From Xanthobacteraceae bacterium (GTDB lineage Bacteria; Pseudomonadota; Alphaproteobacteria; Rhizobiales; Xanthobacteraceae): a stretch of DNA of 64,000 nt. The notes beneath the pieces are model-generated. The model saw only the letters and a program-made list of their open reading frames with translations. It made no database searches and was not told the origin of the DNA. Positions within the stretch are counted from its first letter, which is position 1. Each line of letters opens with the position of its first letter. The stretch spans positions 1 to 64,000 of the forward strand of contig JAMLIK010000002.1 in assembly GCA_023954195.1 (NCBI GenBank). Direction: 5' to 3'. A program made the translations under genes and the position numbers. This document shows positions 17,103 through 25,508 of this stretch, one piece after another.

Positions 17103-17716
17103 TCGTCGAGGATGCCGCCGCGCAGCGCCAGCCGGATCAGCTCGGACAGGCTGTGGGCCTGCATCTTGGTCATGACATTGGCCCGGTAGACCTCGATGGT
17201 CCGAGGGCTGATGTTGTGTTCATGGGCGATCAGCTTGTTCGACAGTCCCGCGACGAGGCCGTCCATCACCTGGCGTTCGCGTTGGCTGAGGCTGGCGATC
17301 CTGGCCGCGATGTCGGCCGAGAGCGCGTGGGTCTTCAGGTCGTCCTGCCGTTGTTGCAGGGCATCCTCGATGGTGCCGACCAGCCGCTCGTCCTCGAACG
17401 GCTTCTCGACGAAATCCAGCGCCCCCAGCTTGATCGCCTCGACCGCGAGCGGGATGTCGCCGTGTCCGGTCATGATGATGACCGGCAGCGGCGAGGCGTC
17501 GGTCTTGAGACGCCGCAGCAGATCGATGCCGTCGATACCGGGCATGCGGACGTCGGAGACCACGCAGCCGAAACCGAGGCCAGGGCGCGCATCGAGAAAA
17601 GCCTCGGCGTTTTCAAACAGCCGGACCTCGAATCCCGCCGAATTGAGCAGGAATTCGAGCGAATCCCGCATCGCGGGATCATCATCGATGACGTAGACAG
17701 GTCCCTTATGCGACAT
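17099..17716 (-). CDS. fixJ: FixJ response regulator
   Basis: The 205-residue transcription factor has an N-terminal receiver (phospho-acceptor Asp55 in VVSDVRMPG, Lys105 in VEKPF) and a C-terminal LuxR-type helix-turn-helix (LSQRERQVMDGLVAGLSNKL, about residues 142-190). It is the cognate regulator of the FixL oxygen sensor encoded directly upstream; the two genes overlap by about 11 bases, implying coupled translation. The known role is to activate fixK-type and related genes when oxygen falls. Confidence 0.96.
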   Translation of the reverse strand: MSHKGPVYVIDDDPAMRDSLEFLLNSAGFEVRLFENAEAFLDARPGLGFGCVVSDVRMPGIDGIDLLRRLKTDASPLPVIIMTGHGDIPLAVEAIKLGALDFVEKPFEDERLVGTIEDALQQRQDDLKTHALSADIAARIASLSQRERQVMDGLVAGLSNKLIAHEHNISPRTIEVYRANVMTKMQAHSLSELIRLALRGGILDD

Positions 17717-19241
17717 CTGACAAGCTTTCGGTCGGCGCGATCGGCAAGGTCAGTCGGAACGTGGCCCCGCCGGACGGGTTGGTCTCCGCCCACATCCGGC
17801 CGCCGTGGGCTTCCACGATCGAGCGGCTGATCGACAGTCCGACGCCCATGCCGGTTTCCTTAGTGGTGAAGAAGGTCTGGAACAGATTGGCCAGCGCCAC
17901 TTCGCTGAACCCGTGGCCGGTGTCGGAGATCGACAGTTCGACCATGTCATCGGCGGTTTTCGCGCTCGCGGCGGCAAGCTCGCGCTTCGGCGATCCGGCC
18001 ATCGCCTCCAGGGCGTTTCGGAACAGGTTGACCAGCACCTGCTGAATCTGGACGCGATCGACAAGGATGCGGTCGCATCCCGGATCCAGTTCGAGCCTCA
18101 AGGTGACGTTCTGCTCACGGGCTCCGGTGAGGCCCAGCGCCCCGGCTTCCTCCATCAGCTTGGCCAGGCTTTCGACGCGCTTCTCGGCTTCGCGCCGGGA
18201 GACGAAATCGCGCAGCCGCCGGATGATCTGGCCGGCGCGGATCGCCTGATCGGCGGCGCGATCCAGCGCGGTTTCGATCTTGCCCATATTGAGTTCGGCG
18301 CTCGCGGCCAAAAGGCGACGCGATCCTTTCATGTAGTTGCTGATCGCGGCGAGCGGCTGGTTCAGCTCGTGGGCGAGCGCCGAAGCCATTTCGCCCATCG
18401 CGCTGAGCCGGGACATATGGACCAGTTCGGATTGCAGCGCCTGAAGCTTGGCCTGCGTTTGCTGGTGCTCGGTGAGGTCGCGGACGAACCCGGTGAAATG
18501 CCGCTTGCCGCCGGACCACATCTCGCCGACCGACAGGTGCATCGGAAATGTCTCGCCATTGCGGTGCTTGCCGGTGACGATGCGCCCGATGCCAACGATG
18601 TGACGCTCGCCGGTGGATTGATAGCGGGCCAGATAGCCGTCGTGCCGGCCGGCGTCGGGTTCCGGCATCAGCATGCTGACGTTGCGGCCGATGGCTTCGG
18701 CTTCGCGATAGCCGAACATGCGCTCGGCGGCGGAACTGAACCGCTGCATGATGCCGTGGTCGTCGATCACGATCATGGCGTCGGGAATCGTCTCCAGGAT
18801 CAGGCGAAGGTGTTCCTCGCGCGCGCGCAACGCCTCCTCAAGGCGCTTCTGGTCGTGAATGTCCAGCACGACGCCGCTCAGGCGGCGCGGCATGCCATCC
18901 TTGCCGGTCACGATCCCGGCCCGCGCCCGGACCCAATAGCCGCTGTCCGGCTGCTCCCGGATCCGGCACTGAACGTCAAACCCGCAGCCGGTGGCGATCG
19001 AGCGCTCGATCGCCTGTTCGGTGCGGGCGCGATCCTCCGGCACCAGCAGGGAAAGAAACAATTCGTAACTGACCGGCTGGTCCTGCGCCACGCCGAACAG
19101 CCGGCGCGTGGCGCTCGACCAGAACAAGGCGCGGGTTTCGAGATCGAGGTCCCACATGCCGATTCCCGACTCGTCGATGCCCCGCTGGATGTCTTCGTCC
19201 CGGAGCAAACTTTTCAAGGGCGGCGGGTCGTCACTCGACAT
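17706..19241 (-). CDS. fixL: FixL oxygen-sensing heme histidine kinase
   Basis: A 511-residue soluble kinase with no membrane helices, as in Bradyrhizobium. PAS-A covers about 20-130 and the heme-binding PAS-B about 145-255. HisKA has phospho-acceptor His291 in ALAHELNQP; the ATPase domain has N box NLFRNALEA and G boxes DTGHGF and GMGVGLS. Counting from ATG 19241 places the heme-proximal histidine at 200 (GRHDGY), the ligand-sensing arginine at 220 (GIGR) and the phospho-histidine at 291. These match the published B. japonicum FixL numbers and support this start over the longer open frame. Oxygen bound to heme turns the kinase off; at low oxygen it phosphorylates FixJ. Confidence 0.97.
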   Translation of the reverse strand: MSSDDPPPLKSLLRDEDIQRGIDESGIGMWDLDLETRALFWSSATRRLFGVAQDQPVSYELFLSLLVPEDRARTEQAIERSIATGCGFDVQCRIREQPDSGYWVRARAGIVTGKDGMPRRLSGVVLDIHDQKRLEEALRAREEHLRLILETIPDAMIVIDDHGIMQRFSSAAERMFGYREAEAIGRNVSMLMPEPDAGRHDGYLARYQSTGERHIVGIGRIVTGKHRNGETFPMHLSVGEMWSGGKRHFTGFVRDLTEHQQTQAKLQALQSELVHMSRLSAMGEMASALAHELNQPLAAISNYMKGSRRLLAASAELNMGKIETALDRAADQAIRAGQIIRRLRDFVSRREAEKRVESLAKLMEEAGALGLTGAREQNVTLRLELDPGCDRILVDRVQIQQVLVNLFRNALEAMAGSPKRELAAASAKTADDMVELSISDTGHGFSEVALANLFQTFFTTKETGMGVGLSISRSIVEAHGGRMWAETNPSGGATFRLTLPIAPTESLSDVA

Positions 19242-19288
19242 GATGGAGATCCTGGCGCGATCGTTCCGTTCTGGCGGCCAAGAATAGA

Positions 19289-19321
19289 ACATGATCCGGA
19301 AAAGTGGAAACCGCTTCGCGC
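19289..19321. repeat. Fragment of a common rhizobial intergenic repeat
   Basis: The string AACATGATCCGGAAAAGTGG, followed by AAACCGCTTCG, resembles a repeat I recall as widespread between genes in Bradyrhizobium and relatives. Only this one copy is seen in the window. It lies 48 bases upstream of the fixL start codon. Confidence 0.4.
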
Positions 19322-19339
19322 CGCGCTAAACCACACCAG

Positions 19340-19392
19340 CGTCGTCCCCGCCAACGGGCGGCGCGAAGCGCCGCCCGTTGGCGGGGACGACG
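19340..19392. repeat. Perfect 25-bp inverted repeat (family B copy 2)
   Basis: Bases 19340-19364 and 19368-19392 are exact complements, separated only by GAA, giving a 25-bp GC-rich stem. The trailing TATCGTGTTGCAAATCCG to 19412 links it to family B. It lies after the CBS-BON gene and before fixL, both on the minus strand, so it probably insulates fixL from upstream transcription. Confidence 0.85.
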
Positions 19393-19433
19393 GTTATCGT
19401 GTTGCAAATCCGTCTAAAAGCCCGCGCGAAAAA

Positions 19434-20162
19434 TCAGGTCGCCTTGCCCAGCCCCTCGTCCTCCGGCGAGTTGAGATACATGCCGGACATCGGATCGATC
19501 CAGCTCAGATGGTCGTGAACCGTCTTGACGCCGGCGACGTTTTCGGCGGCGACCACGGCGGCCTGCCGCGCCCGGTCGTCGGTGACGACGCCGCTGAGGT
19601 GAACGATGCCGTCGCGGACGATCACGTTCAGCCCGAACGGGCACCAGTCGTTCTTCTCCAGGGCGGTGATGATCTGGTCGCGGATGTGGTCGTCGCCGGC
19701 GCTCGGATCGGGAATTTCGCGCGCCAGATCGGCGACCGCCTGAAGCAGGTTGGTGCGGGTGACGATGCCGACGATCCTGTCGTCGCGCACCACCGGCAGC
19801 CGCTTGATGTCCTTTTTCTCCATCAGCGCCACGATGTCTTCCAGCGACGCGTCTTCCGCGACGGTGGAGGGGTTCGGCGTCATGACGTCGCCGACCTTGC
19901 GGCCCTGCTCGCGGATGAAATCCGATGCCTCGCGGCCGGCGCCGAACAACAGGCCGAGCCAGCGCGAGCGCTTGCGCTCGGTGCCGATTTCGGCGCGGCG
20001 GAGGAAGTCGCCCTGCGAAACGATGCCGACCAGCTTGCCGTCGCCGTCGGTGACGGGAAGGCCGCTGATGTGCTGCCGCAGCATGGTGTTCGCGGCATCG
20101 ACGATCAGGGTTTCGGGACGGACCGTGACGACGTTGCGGGTCATGATCTGATGCGCGCGCAT
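19434..20162 (-). CDS. CBS-domain pair + BON domain protein
   Basis: A soluble 242-residue protein with two CBS motifs (about residues 1-60 and 90-145; ISGLPVTDGDGKLVGIVSQG and IKRLPVVRDDRIVGIVTRTN) and a C-terminal BON domain (about 155-222; NVIVRDGIVHLSGVVTDDRA). CBS pairs usually bind adenosyl ligands; BON domains often bind phospholipid or peptidoglycan, but there is no signal peptide here, so it is probably cytoplasmic. A near-perfect FixK box lies 70 bases upstream, pointing to induction at low oxygen. Its partner is not known. Confidence 0.88.
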   Translation of the reverse strand: MRAHQIMTRNVVTVRPETLIVDAANTMLRQHISGLPVTDGDGKLVGIVSQGDFLRRAEIGTERKRSRWLGLLFGAGREASDFIREQGRKVGDVMTPNPSTVAEDASLEDIVALMEKKDIKRLPVVRDDRIVGIVTRTNLLQAVADLAREIPDPSAGDDHIRDQIITALEKNDWCPFGLNVIVRDGIVHLSGVVTDDRARQAAVVAAENVAGVKTVHDHLSWIDPMSGMYLNSPEDEGLGKAT

Positions 20163-20201
20163 GGGATGCTCCGGACAGGTGGATCGGGCGACACCGGGAC
20201 G

Positions 20202-21827
20202 CTATCCCCGGCGGGGTGGCGGGTCTTGATTTAAATCAAGCGAAGTTGCGCCGTCGGTCAAGCCTAGCGCCGCTTGCGCGCGCTGCAAGGTCTGCGCCGG
20301 CGTTCCTGAGGCGTCGATCACGTGCCAATCGAGTTGGCCGATATCGTAGTCCTGCTGTTGTCTGACGAGATCGACCGTGGCGTCGGAGGCATCAAAGGCG
20401 CGTCGCTCGACGCGGCTGGCGCGGGTCGCCAGATCGCTCACGAGAAACAGGCCGGCGAACGGTACGTCAAGTTTCCGGGCGACGTCGGCGGCTGCAAGGC
20501 GCTCGGCCGGCTTGGCGAAGACGGCGTCGAGAATCGTCGAATGCCGCTGCGCCAGGATTTGCTCGGCCTGCCCGGTCAGGATCCGGTAGACGATCGCGTT
20601 GATCTCCGGCCGATAGGCGTCGGCGGGCAATCGCTGCATCTCGCCGACATGAAAATGCTGCTTGCGCGCGACGTCGGAGCGCAGCACCACAGCGCCGGGT
20701 GGCGGGTCGAGGCTTTCGGCCAGGGCGCGGGCCAGCAGCGTTTTCCCGGTTCCGGAAAGGCCGCCGACTGCCACCAGCATGGGGCGTGGCGGAGCCATCA
20801 GGCCGAGCGCCAGCGCGAAATAGCCGCGCGCCGCGACCAGCGCCGGCGTTTCCTCGTTGTCGGTCGCGCTCAGTCGCGCCAGCAGGACATGGGCGCGGAT
20901 CGCCGCGCGCATCGACATGAACAGCGGCAAGGCCGCGAGCCCGTCGAGATTGTCGTCCAGCGTCGCGGCCAGGTAGCCGTTGAGAAGGCTGTTGGCCTCG
21001 GATCGGCGCTGGTGATGGAGCAGGTCCATCAGCGTGAACGACAGGTCGTAGAGCACGTCGACCGAGGCGATCGCGGGGTCGAACTCGATGGCGTCGAACA
21101 GTACGGGTTTGCGCCCGATCCGCACGATGTTGGCCAGATGCAGGTCGCCATGGCAGCGCCGGACCAGCCCGCGGCGGCCGCGCGCCTCCAGGCAGGCCCG
21201 GATTGCCGTGAACGCCGACCGGCAGGCCGCGTCGAGGGCGTCGATATCCGGCTCCGGGAGGCGGCGCGACGCCCGGAACGCGGCGGTATTGGCGGCAACG
21301 ATCGACGGAATCGAGGCGATCCAGCCCTCGGCCGCCGCCACCGGCGCATCGCGGTGCGAGACCGCGATGGCCTCGACCAGGCCCGCGATCAACTCCGGCT
21401 CCAGCCTGCCTGCCTCCGCGAGGTGCTCCAGCGTCGCGTCGACATCGAAGCGGGCCATGTCGACGGCATATTCCACCGGCGTGCCGTCGCCGTCGATGCG
21501 CAGCGCGCCGTCGTCGCTCCGGGTGATCGCGGCGACGCGGCGGTAGATTTGCGGCGCGGCCGGACGATTGATCCGGATTTCCTCGTCGCACGCCGCCTTT
21601 CGCCGGGCTAGTGTCGAATAGTCGAGGAACGGAAAGCGGACCGCACGCTTGACCTTCAGCGCCCGGTCGCCGGCGAGAAACACCACGGCGGCGTGGGTGT
21701 CGATGCGGCGGACCGCGACCCCGCCATGGGTCGCGGGGTCGGCGAGGAAGGCGAGGACCTGCCGCTGCGTCGCGGCGTCCGGCGTGCCTTCGTGCGTCGT
21801 GGTCTGGTGTGTCATGGCTGGCTTCAT
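20202..21827 (-). CDS. Fusion of aminoglycoside-phosphotransferase-like and P-loop kinase domains
   Basis: The 541-residue protein has two parts. Residues about 40-330 are an APH/kinase-like domain with the catalytic CHGDLHLANI and the metal-binding FDAIEFD segment. Residues about 350-510 are an AAA/zeta-toxin-like P-loop kinase (Walker [10 protein letters not shown], then AVVLRSDVARK). This two-domain layout is a known conserved family of proteobacterial putative kinases, often encoded among oxygen-stress genes; its substrate is unknown. M1 (21827) and M5 (21815) are both possible starts. The last codons overlap the FixK box of the downstream CBS-BON gene. Confidence 0.85.
   Translation of the reverse strand: MKPAMTHQTTTHEGTPDAATQRQVLAFLADPATHGGVAVRRIDTHAAVVFLAGDRALKVKRAVRFPFLDYSTLARRKAACDEEIRINRPAAPQIYRRVAAITRSDDGALRIDGDGTPVEYAVDMARFDVDATLEHLAEAGRLEPELIAGLVEAIAVSHRDAPVAAAEGWIASIPSIVAANTAAFRASRRLPEPDIDALDAACRSAFTAIRACLEARGRRGLVRRCHGDLHLANIVRIGRKPVLFDAIEFDPAIASVDVLYDLSFTLMDLLHHQRRSEANSLLNGYLAATLDDNLDGLAALPLFMSMRAAIRAHVLLARLSATDNEETPALVAARGYFALALGLMAPPRPMLVAVGGLSGTGKTLLARALAESLDPPPGAVVLRSDVARKQHFHVGEMQRLPADAYRPEINAIVYRILTGQAEQILAQRHSTILDAVFAKPAERLAAADVARKLDVPFAGLFLVSDLATRASRVERRAFDASDATVDLVRQQQDYDIGQLDWHVIDASGTPAQTLQRAQAALGLTDGATSLDLNQDPPPRRG
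20226..20239 (-). promoter_or_regulatory. FixK/FNR box inside the end of the kinase gene, upstream of CBS-BON
   Basis: TTGATTTAAATCAA is a perfect match to the FNR/FixK consensus TTGAT-N4-ATCAA. It lies within the last coding codons of the kinase gene (encoding LDLNQD) and its centre is 70 bases from the CBS-BON start codon. A class II promoter would put the transcript start near 20191. FixK2, encoded 3.7 kb away, is the obvious candidate regulator. Confidence 0.8.
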
Positions 21828-21850
21828 CGCAGCGGAACGGCCGCCCGCGC

Positions 21851-21864
21851 TTGACTTCGATCAA
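21851..21864 (+). promoter_or_regulatory. FixK/FNR box between kinase and CBS genes
   Basis: TTGACTTCGATCAA matches TTGA-N6-TCAA. Its centre is about 67 bases from the TTG start of the rightward CBS gene, giving a predicted class II start near 21899. It is only about 30 bases from the leftward kinase start, too close for a normal class II promoter in that direction unless the kinase starts internally. Confidence 0.7.
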
Positions 21865-21924
21865 GACGTTATCGCCGGCGGATGGTGAAATACGGGCGGG
21901 ACCTTAAACGGAGCGTGTGACATC

Positions 21925-22359
21925 TTGTACCGGTTTATCGAACAGACCGTCGATCGCTACATGACGCGCGAGGTCAGGACCGTGTCGCGCGACCTGGCGA
22001 TGGGTGCGCTGAACGACTTGTTCGCGGCGGACGATTTCAATGCCTATCCGGTCGTCGACCGCAACGCGGTGATCGGGGTGGTGAGCAAGTTCGATTTCCT
22101 CAAATGTTTTTCCCTCACGCAGAGTTCGATCCTGCCGCCCTATGGCGAACTTATGAAGCGCACCGTCGCCGACGTGATGGTGCATGAATTCATCTATGTG
22201 AACGCCGCCACGCGATTGGCGCGGGTGTTGCAGTTGATGGTCGAGCATCGGCTGCGCAGCATTCCCGTGCTCGGCGAGGGGCATCGCCTGGTCGGCATCA
22301 TCTCGCGCGAGGATGTCATGCGCGCATTGCGCGACAGCACCGGTCCCGTCGCGACTTGA
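21925..22359 (+). CDS. CBS-domain pair protein
   Basis: The 144-residue protein is almost entirely two CBS motifs (DFNAYPVVDRNAVIGVVSKF near 35-60; RLRSIPVLGEGHRLVGIISR near 110-130). It is a probable cytoplasmic ligand-sensing protein. The start is TTG 21925 with GGAGCG nine bases upstream; no in-frame ATG lies nearby. A FixK-type box 67 bases upstream suggests microoxic expression, together with the CBS-BON gene on the other side of the kinase. It is followed closely by the Mla-type transporter genes, which may share the transcript. Confidence 0.85.
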   Translation: MYRFIEQTVDRYMTREVRTVSRDLAMGALNDLFAADDFNAYPVVDRNAVIGVVSKFDFLKCFSLTQSSILPPYGELMKRTVADVMVHEFIYVNAATRLARVLQLMVEHRLRSIPVLGEGHRLVGIISREDVMRALRDSTGPVAT

Positions 22360-22422
22360 GGCAGGTCAACCCCGGCCGCGGCGGGGGTGCTTACAGGAGT
22401 CGCGCGGCGGGGAGATGCGCAT

Positions 22423-23559
22423 TTGGCGACGGCACCTCAATTGACGGCCACCGCGACCGGCGACGGGCTCGAACTGCGCCCGAGCGGATCCTGGATCGCG
22501 GCCAATGCCGGCGCGCTGGAAACGCTGTCGCGCGCGGTAGCCCCGCAGCTTGCGCGGGCGAAATTCCTGAAGCTGGACCTCGGGGGCGTGAGCGAACTCG
22601 ATACGCTGGGCGCGTGGCTGCTTGAAAAGCTGTCGCGGCAGATGGCGGCGGACGGCCGTCCGGCCGAGGTGGTCGGCATCGCCGAGAACCACGCCGGCCT
22701 GATCGAGGCGGTGCGCCGCGTCAACCGCCGCAACCCGCCGCCGCCCGCGCCGGGCAATCCGGTGATCGCGCGCGTCGAGCAGATCGGCCGTTCGGCGTGG
22801 AGCGCCCGCGACGATATCGCGGTGTTTCTGCGAATGCTCGGCTCGCTCTGTGTGGCGCTGCTCGGCATCGTTCGCCGGCCGCGCGCGTTGCGGCTGACCT
22901 CGACGGTCTATCAACTGTACCGCGTCGGCTGGCAGGCGATCCCGATCATCCTGCTCATCACCTTCCTGATCGGCGCGATCATCGCGCAGCAGGGCATTTT
23001 TCATTTCCGCAAGTTCGGCGCCGATTCCTATGTCGTCGACATGGTCGGCATTCTGGTGCTGCGCGAACTTGGCGTGCTGATCGTCGCGATCATGGTCGCC
23101 GGCCGCTCCGGCAGCGCCTACACCGCCGAACTCGGCTCCATGAAGATGCGCGAGGAAATCGACGCGCTGTCCACCATGGGGCTCGATCCGGTCAGCGTGC
23201 TGATCCTGCCGCGCGTGTTGGCGCTGGTCGTGGCGCTGCCGATCCTGACCTTCATCGGCTCGATGGCCGCGCTCTACGGCGGCGGCCTGGTGGCGTGGTT
23301 CTACGGCGGCATGGGGCCATCGATCTTTATCGCGCGGCTGCACGAGGCGGTGTCGGTGACGCATTTCCAGGTCGGCATGATTAAAGCGCCGTTCATGGCG
23401 CTGGTGATCGGCATCGTCGCGTGCGGCGAGGGGTTGCGCGTCAAGGGCAGCGCCGAGTCGCTCGGCAAGCAGACCACCACCTCGGTGGTGAAGTCGATCT
23501 TCCTGGTGATCGTGCTCGACGGGCTGTTCGCGGTGTTCTTCGCCTCGATTGGAATGTAG
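22423..23559 (+). CDS. MlaE-type lipid ABC transporter permease with STAS-like N-terminus
   Basis: The 378-residue inner-membrane protein has an N-terminal STAS/anti-sigma-antagonist-like domain (about residues 1-100; LKLDLGGVSELDTLGAWLLE) and a MlaE/YrbE permease domain (about 130-378; GRSGSAYTAELGSMKMREEI, IDALSTMGLDPVSVLILPR). It forms the membrane core of a phospholipid transporter with the ATPase and MCE protein encoded next. I prefer TTG 22423 because GGGGAG sits eight bases upstream; GTG 22387 is possible. The N-terminal STAS fusion is common in alphaproteobacterial MlaE and replaces a separate MlaB. Confidence 0.9.
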   Translation: MATAPQLTATATGDGLELRPSGSWIAANAGALETLSRAVAPQLARAKFLKLDLGGVSELDTLGAWLLEKLSRQMAADGRPAEVVGIAENHAGLIEAVRRVNRRNPPPPAPGNPVIARVEQIGRSAWSARDDIAVFLRMLGSLCVALLGIVRRPRALRLTSTVYQLYRVGWQAIPIILLITFLIGAIIAQQGIFHFRKFGADSYVVDMVGILVLRELGVLIVAIMVAGRSGSAYTAELGSMKMREEIDALSTMGLDPVSVLILPRVLALVVALPILTFIGSMAALYGGGLVAWFYGGMGPSIFIARLHEAVSVTHFQVGMIKAPFMALVIGIVACGEGLRVKGSAESLGKQTTTSVVKSIFLVIVLDGLFAVFFASIGM

Positions 23560-23561
23560 CG

Positions 23562-24341
23562 ATGGATCGATCGACGCAGCAGTTCGCCATTCGGGTCAAG
23601 AATTTGACCGTCGGCTTCGGGCGACGGATCATTCTCGACCGCCTGTCGCTCGACGTGCGCCGCGGCGAGATCATCGGCCTGGTCGGCGCCTCCGGCGGCG
23701 GCAAGTCGGTGCTGATGCGCACCATCATCGGCCTGATTCCGCGCCGGAGCGGCGAGATCGAGGTGATGGGCGAGAGCATCAGTTCGGCGGCCGACCATGC
23801 GACGCAGGCGGTCGCCGGGCAATGGGGCGTGCTGTTTCAATACGGCGCGCTGTTCTCCTCGCTCACCGCGCGGCAGAACATCCAGTTTCCGTTGCGCGAA
23901 AAACTCGCGCTGTCGGAGGAACTGCTCGACGAGATCGCCACCGCCAAGCTGGAGATGGTCGGCCTGTCGCCGGAGGACGGCGACAAGTTTCCGTCCGAAC
24001 TGTCGGGCGGCATGACCAAGCGCGTGGCCCTGGCGCGGGCGCTGGCGCTGGATCCGGCGATCGTCTTTCTCGACGAGCCGACCTCCGGTCTCGATCCCAT
24101 CGCGGCGGGCGATTTCGACACGCTAATCAAGACATTGCAAAAAACCCTCGGCCTGACGGTGTTCATGGTGACCCATGATCTCGCCAGCCTGAACATCGTC
24201 TGCGACCGCGTCGCGGCGTTGGCGGACGGCAAGATCGTCGCCATCGGGCCGATGCGCGACCTGCTGCGATCCGAGCATCCCTGGGTGCGCGCCTATTTCC
24301 ACGGCAAGCGCTCGCTGATGCTGCAACCGAAAGCGAGCTGA
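23562..24341 (+). CDS. MlaF-type ABC transporter ATP-binding protein
   Basis: A 259-residue ATPase with Walker A GASGGGKS, signature LSGGMTKRVALARAL and Walker B IVFLDEPTSGLDP. LSGGM-KRV is characteristic of the Mkl/MlaF subfamily. ATG 23562 is two bases after the permease stop codon, and the MCE gene follows three bases after its own stop, so the three form one operon. It powers lipid movement between inner and outer membrane; the direction is not determined by sequence. Confidence 0.93.
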   Translation: MDRSTQQFAIRVKNLTVGFGRRIILDRLSLDVRRGEIIGLVGASGGGKSVLMRTIIGLIPRRSGEIEVMGESISSAADHATQAVAGQWGVLFQYGALFSSLTARQNIQFPLREKLALSEELLDEIATAKLEMVGLSPEDGDKFPSELSGGMTKRVALARALALDPAIVFLDEPTSGLDPIAAGDFDTLIKTLQKTLGLTVFMVTHDLASLNIVCDRVAALADGKIVAIGPMRDLLRSEHPWVRAYFHGKRSLMLQPKAS

Positions 24342-24344
24342 GCC

Positions 24345-25451
24345 ATGGAAACCCGTGCTCCCTTTGTCCTGATCGGCGCTTTCGTGCTGGCGGCGATCGT
24401 CGCGGTCTTCGGCTTCGTCTACTGGCTGCACAACACCGGCGGCCTCGGCCCGCGCACGACCTATCAGGTGCGGTTCGAGGGCCCGGTGCCCGGCCTGCTG
24501 GTCGGCGCGGCGGTGCTGTTCAACGGCATCCGGGTCGGCGAGGTCACCGAACTCGGCCTCGCGCCGGATCACCCGCGCCGCGTCAACGCCACCATCGCGG
24601 TGAGCGCGACGACGCCGGTGCGCGCCGACACCAAGGTCGGCCTTGAATTCCAGGGCCTGACCGGGGTGCCGGTGGTGGCGCTGGAGGGCGGCGAGCAATT
24701 AAGCGCCTCCGGTCCGGTTCCGACCTTGATCGCGGATGCCAGCGCCGGGCAGGGCATGACCCAGGCGGCGCGCGACGCCCTGCGCCGCGTCGATACGGTG
24801 CTGGCGGAGAACGCGGAGCCGCTCAAGGCCACCATCGCCAATCTTCAGGTGTTCGCCGAGGGGCTCGCCCGCAACACCGGCAAGCTCGACGGCATCGTCG
24901 CGGGGCTTGAACGGATGACCGGCGGCGGCGCGGCGGCCGCCAAGGTGACCTACGATCTGCGCGCCGCGCGCGCGTTTCCGGAATTGTCCGGCAAGGCCTT
25001 GCGGGCGATGCTGGCGATCCCGGAGCCGACGGCGGTGGCAATGCTGGAGACGCAGCGCTTTCTGTTCTCGCCGCCCGCCGACAGGAGCGAATTCGCCGGC
25101 GCGATGTGGGCCGACAGCATTCCCAAGTTGGTGCAGGCACGGCTGATCGAAAGTTTTGAGAATTTCGATATCGCCCACGCGCCACTGCGCTCGATGGACG
25201 ACGGTCAGGCCGAATACCGGCTGTTGATCGATATCAGACATTTCCAGATCGGCACCGATCCCGATCCCGTCGCCGAGATCGGCATCTCGGCCCGCATCCT
25301 CGACAAGGACGGTCGGATCGTGGCCTCGCGCCTGTTCCGGGAAACCGAGAAGCTCGACAAGCTCGACCCGCCGGCGGCGGTCGCCGCCTTCAACGACGCC
25401 TTCGCGCGGCTCGCCAAGGCCGTCGTCGCCTGGACCGTCGAGGCTTTGTAG
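24345..25451 (+). CDS. MCE (MlaD-type) protein fused to ABC-transport auxiliary domain
   Basis: The 368-residue periplasmic protein is anchored by one N-terminal helix (residues 7-28). It carries one MCE/MlaD domain (about 38-115; PVPGLLVGAAVLFNGIRVGE, VGLEFQGLTGVPVVALEGG), a helical stretch (about 130-185), and then a C-terminal region (about 200-368) resembling the ABC-type transport auxiliary lipoprotein (PqiC-like) family (WADSIPKLVQARLIESFENF). In many systems those two parts are separate proteins; here they are joined, so no separate lipoprotein gene follows. The role is the periplasmic lipid-carrying part of the Mla-type transporter. Confidence 0.85.
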   Translation: METRAPFVLIGAFVLAAIVAVFGFVYWLHNTGGLGPRTTYQVRFEGPVPGLLVGAAVLFNGIRVGEVTELGLAPDHPRRVNATIAVSATTPVRADTKVGLEFQGLTGVPVVALEGGEQLSASGPVPTLIADASAGQGMTQAARDALRRVDTVLAENAEPLKATIANLQVFAEGLARNTGKLDGIVAGLERMTGGGAAAAKVTYDLRAARAFPELSGKALRAMLAIPEPTAVAMLETQRFLFSPPADRSEFAGAMWADSIPKLVQARLIESFENFDIAHAPLRSMDDGQAEYRLLIDIRHFQIGTDPDPVAEIGISARILDKDGRIVASRLFRETEKLDKLDPPAAVAAFNDAFARLAKAVVAWTVEAL

Positions 25452-25508
25452 GCCGTTTCGCTTGAGTGCCTGAATAGAGATGTCATGCGCGATTCAAGCA
25501 AGCCCGGA

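Noticed and set aside
17805-20234. 809-codon plus-strand frame across fixL and CBS-BON
   Set aside because: It crosses two real minus-strand genes and the perfect 25-bp hairpin; the translation has no recognisable domain.
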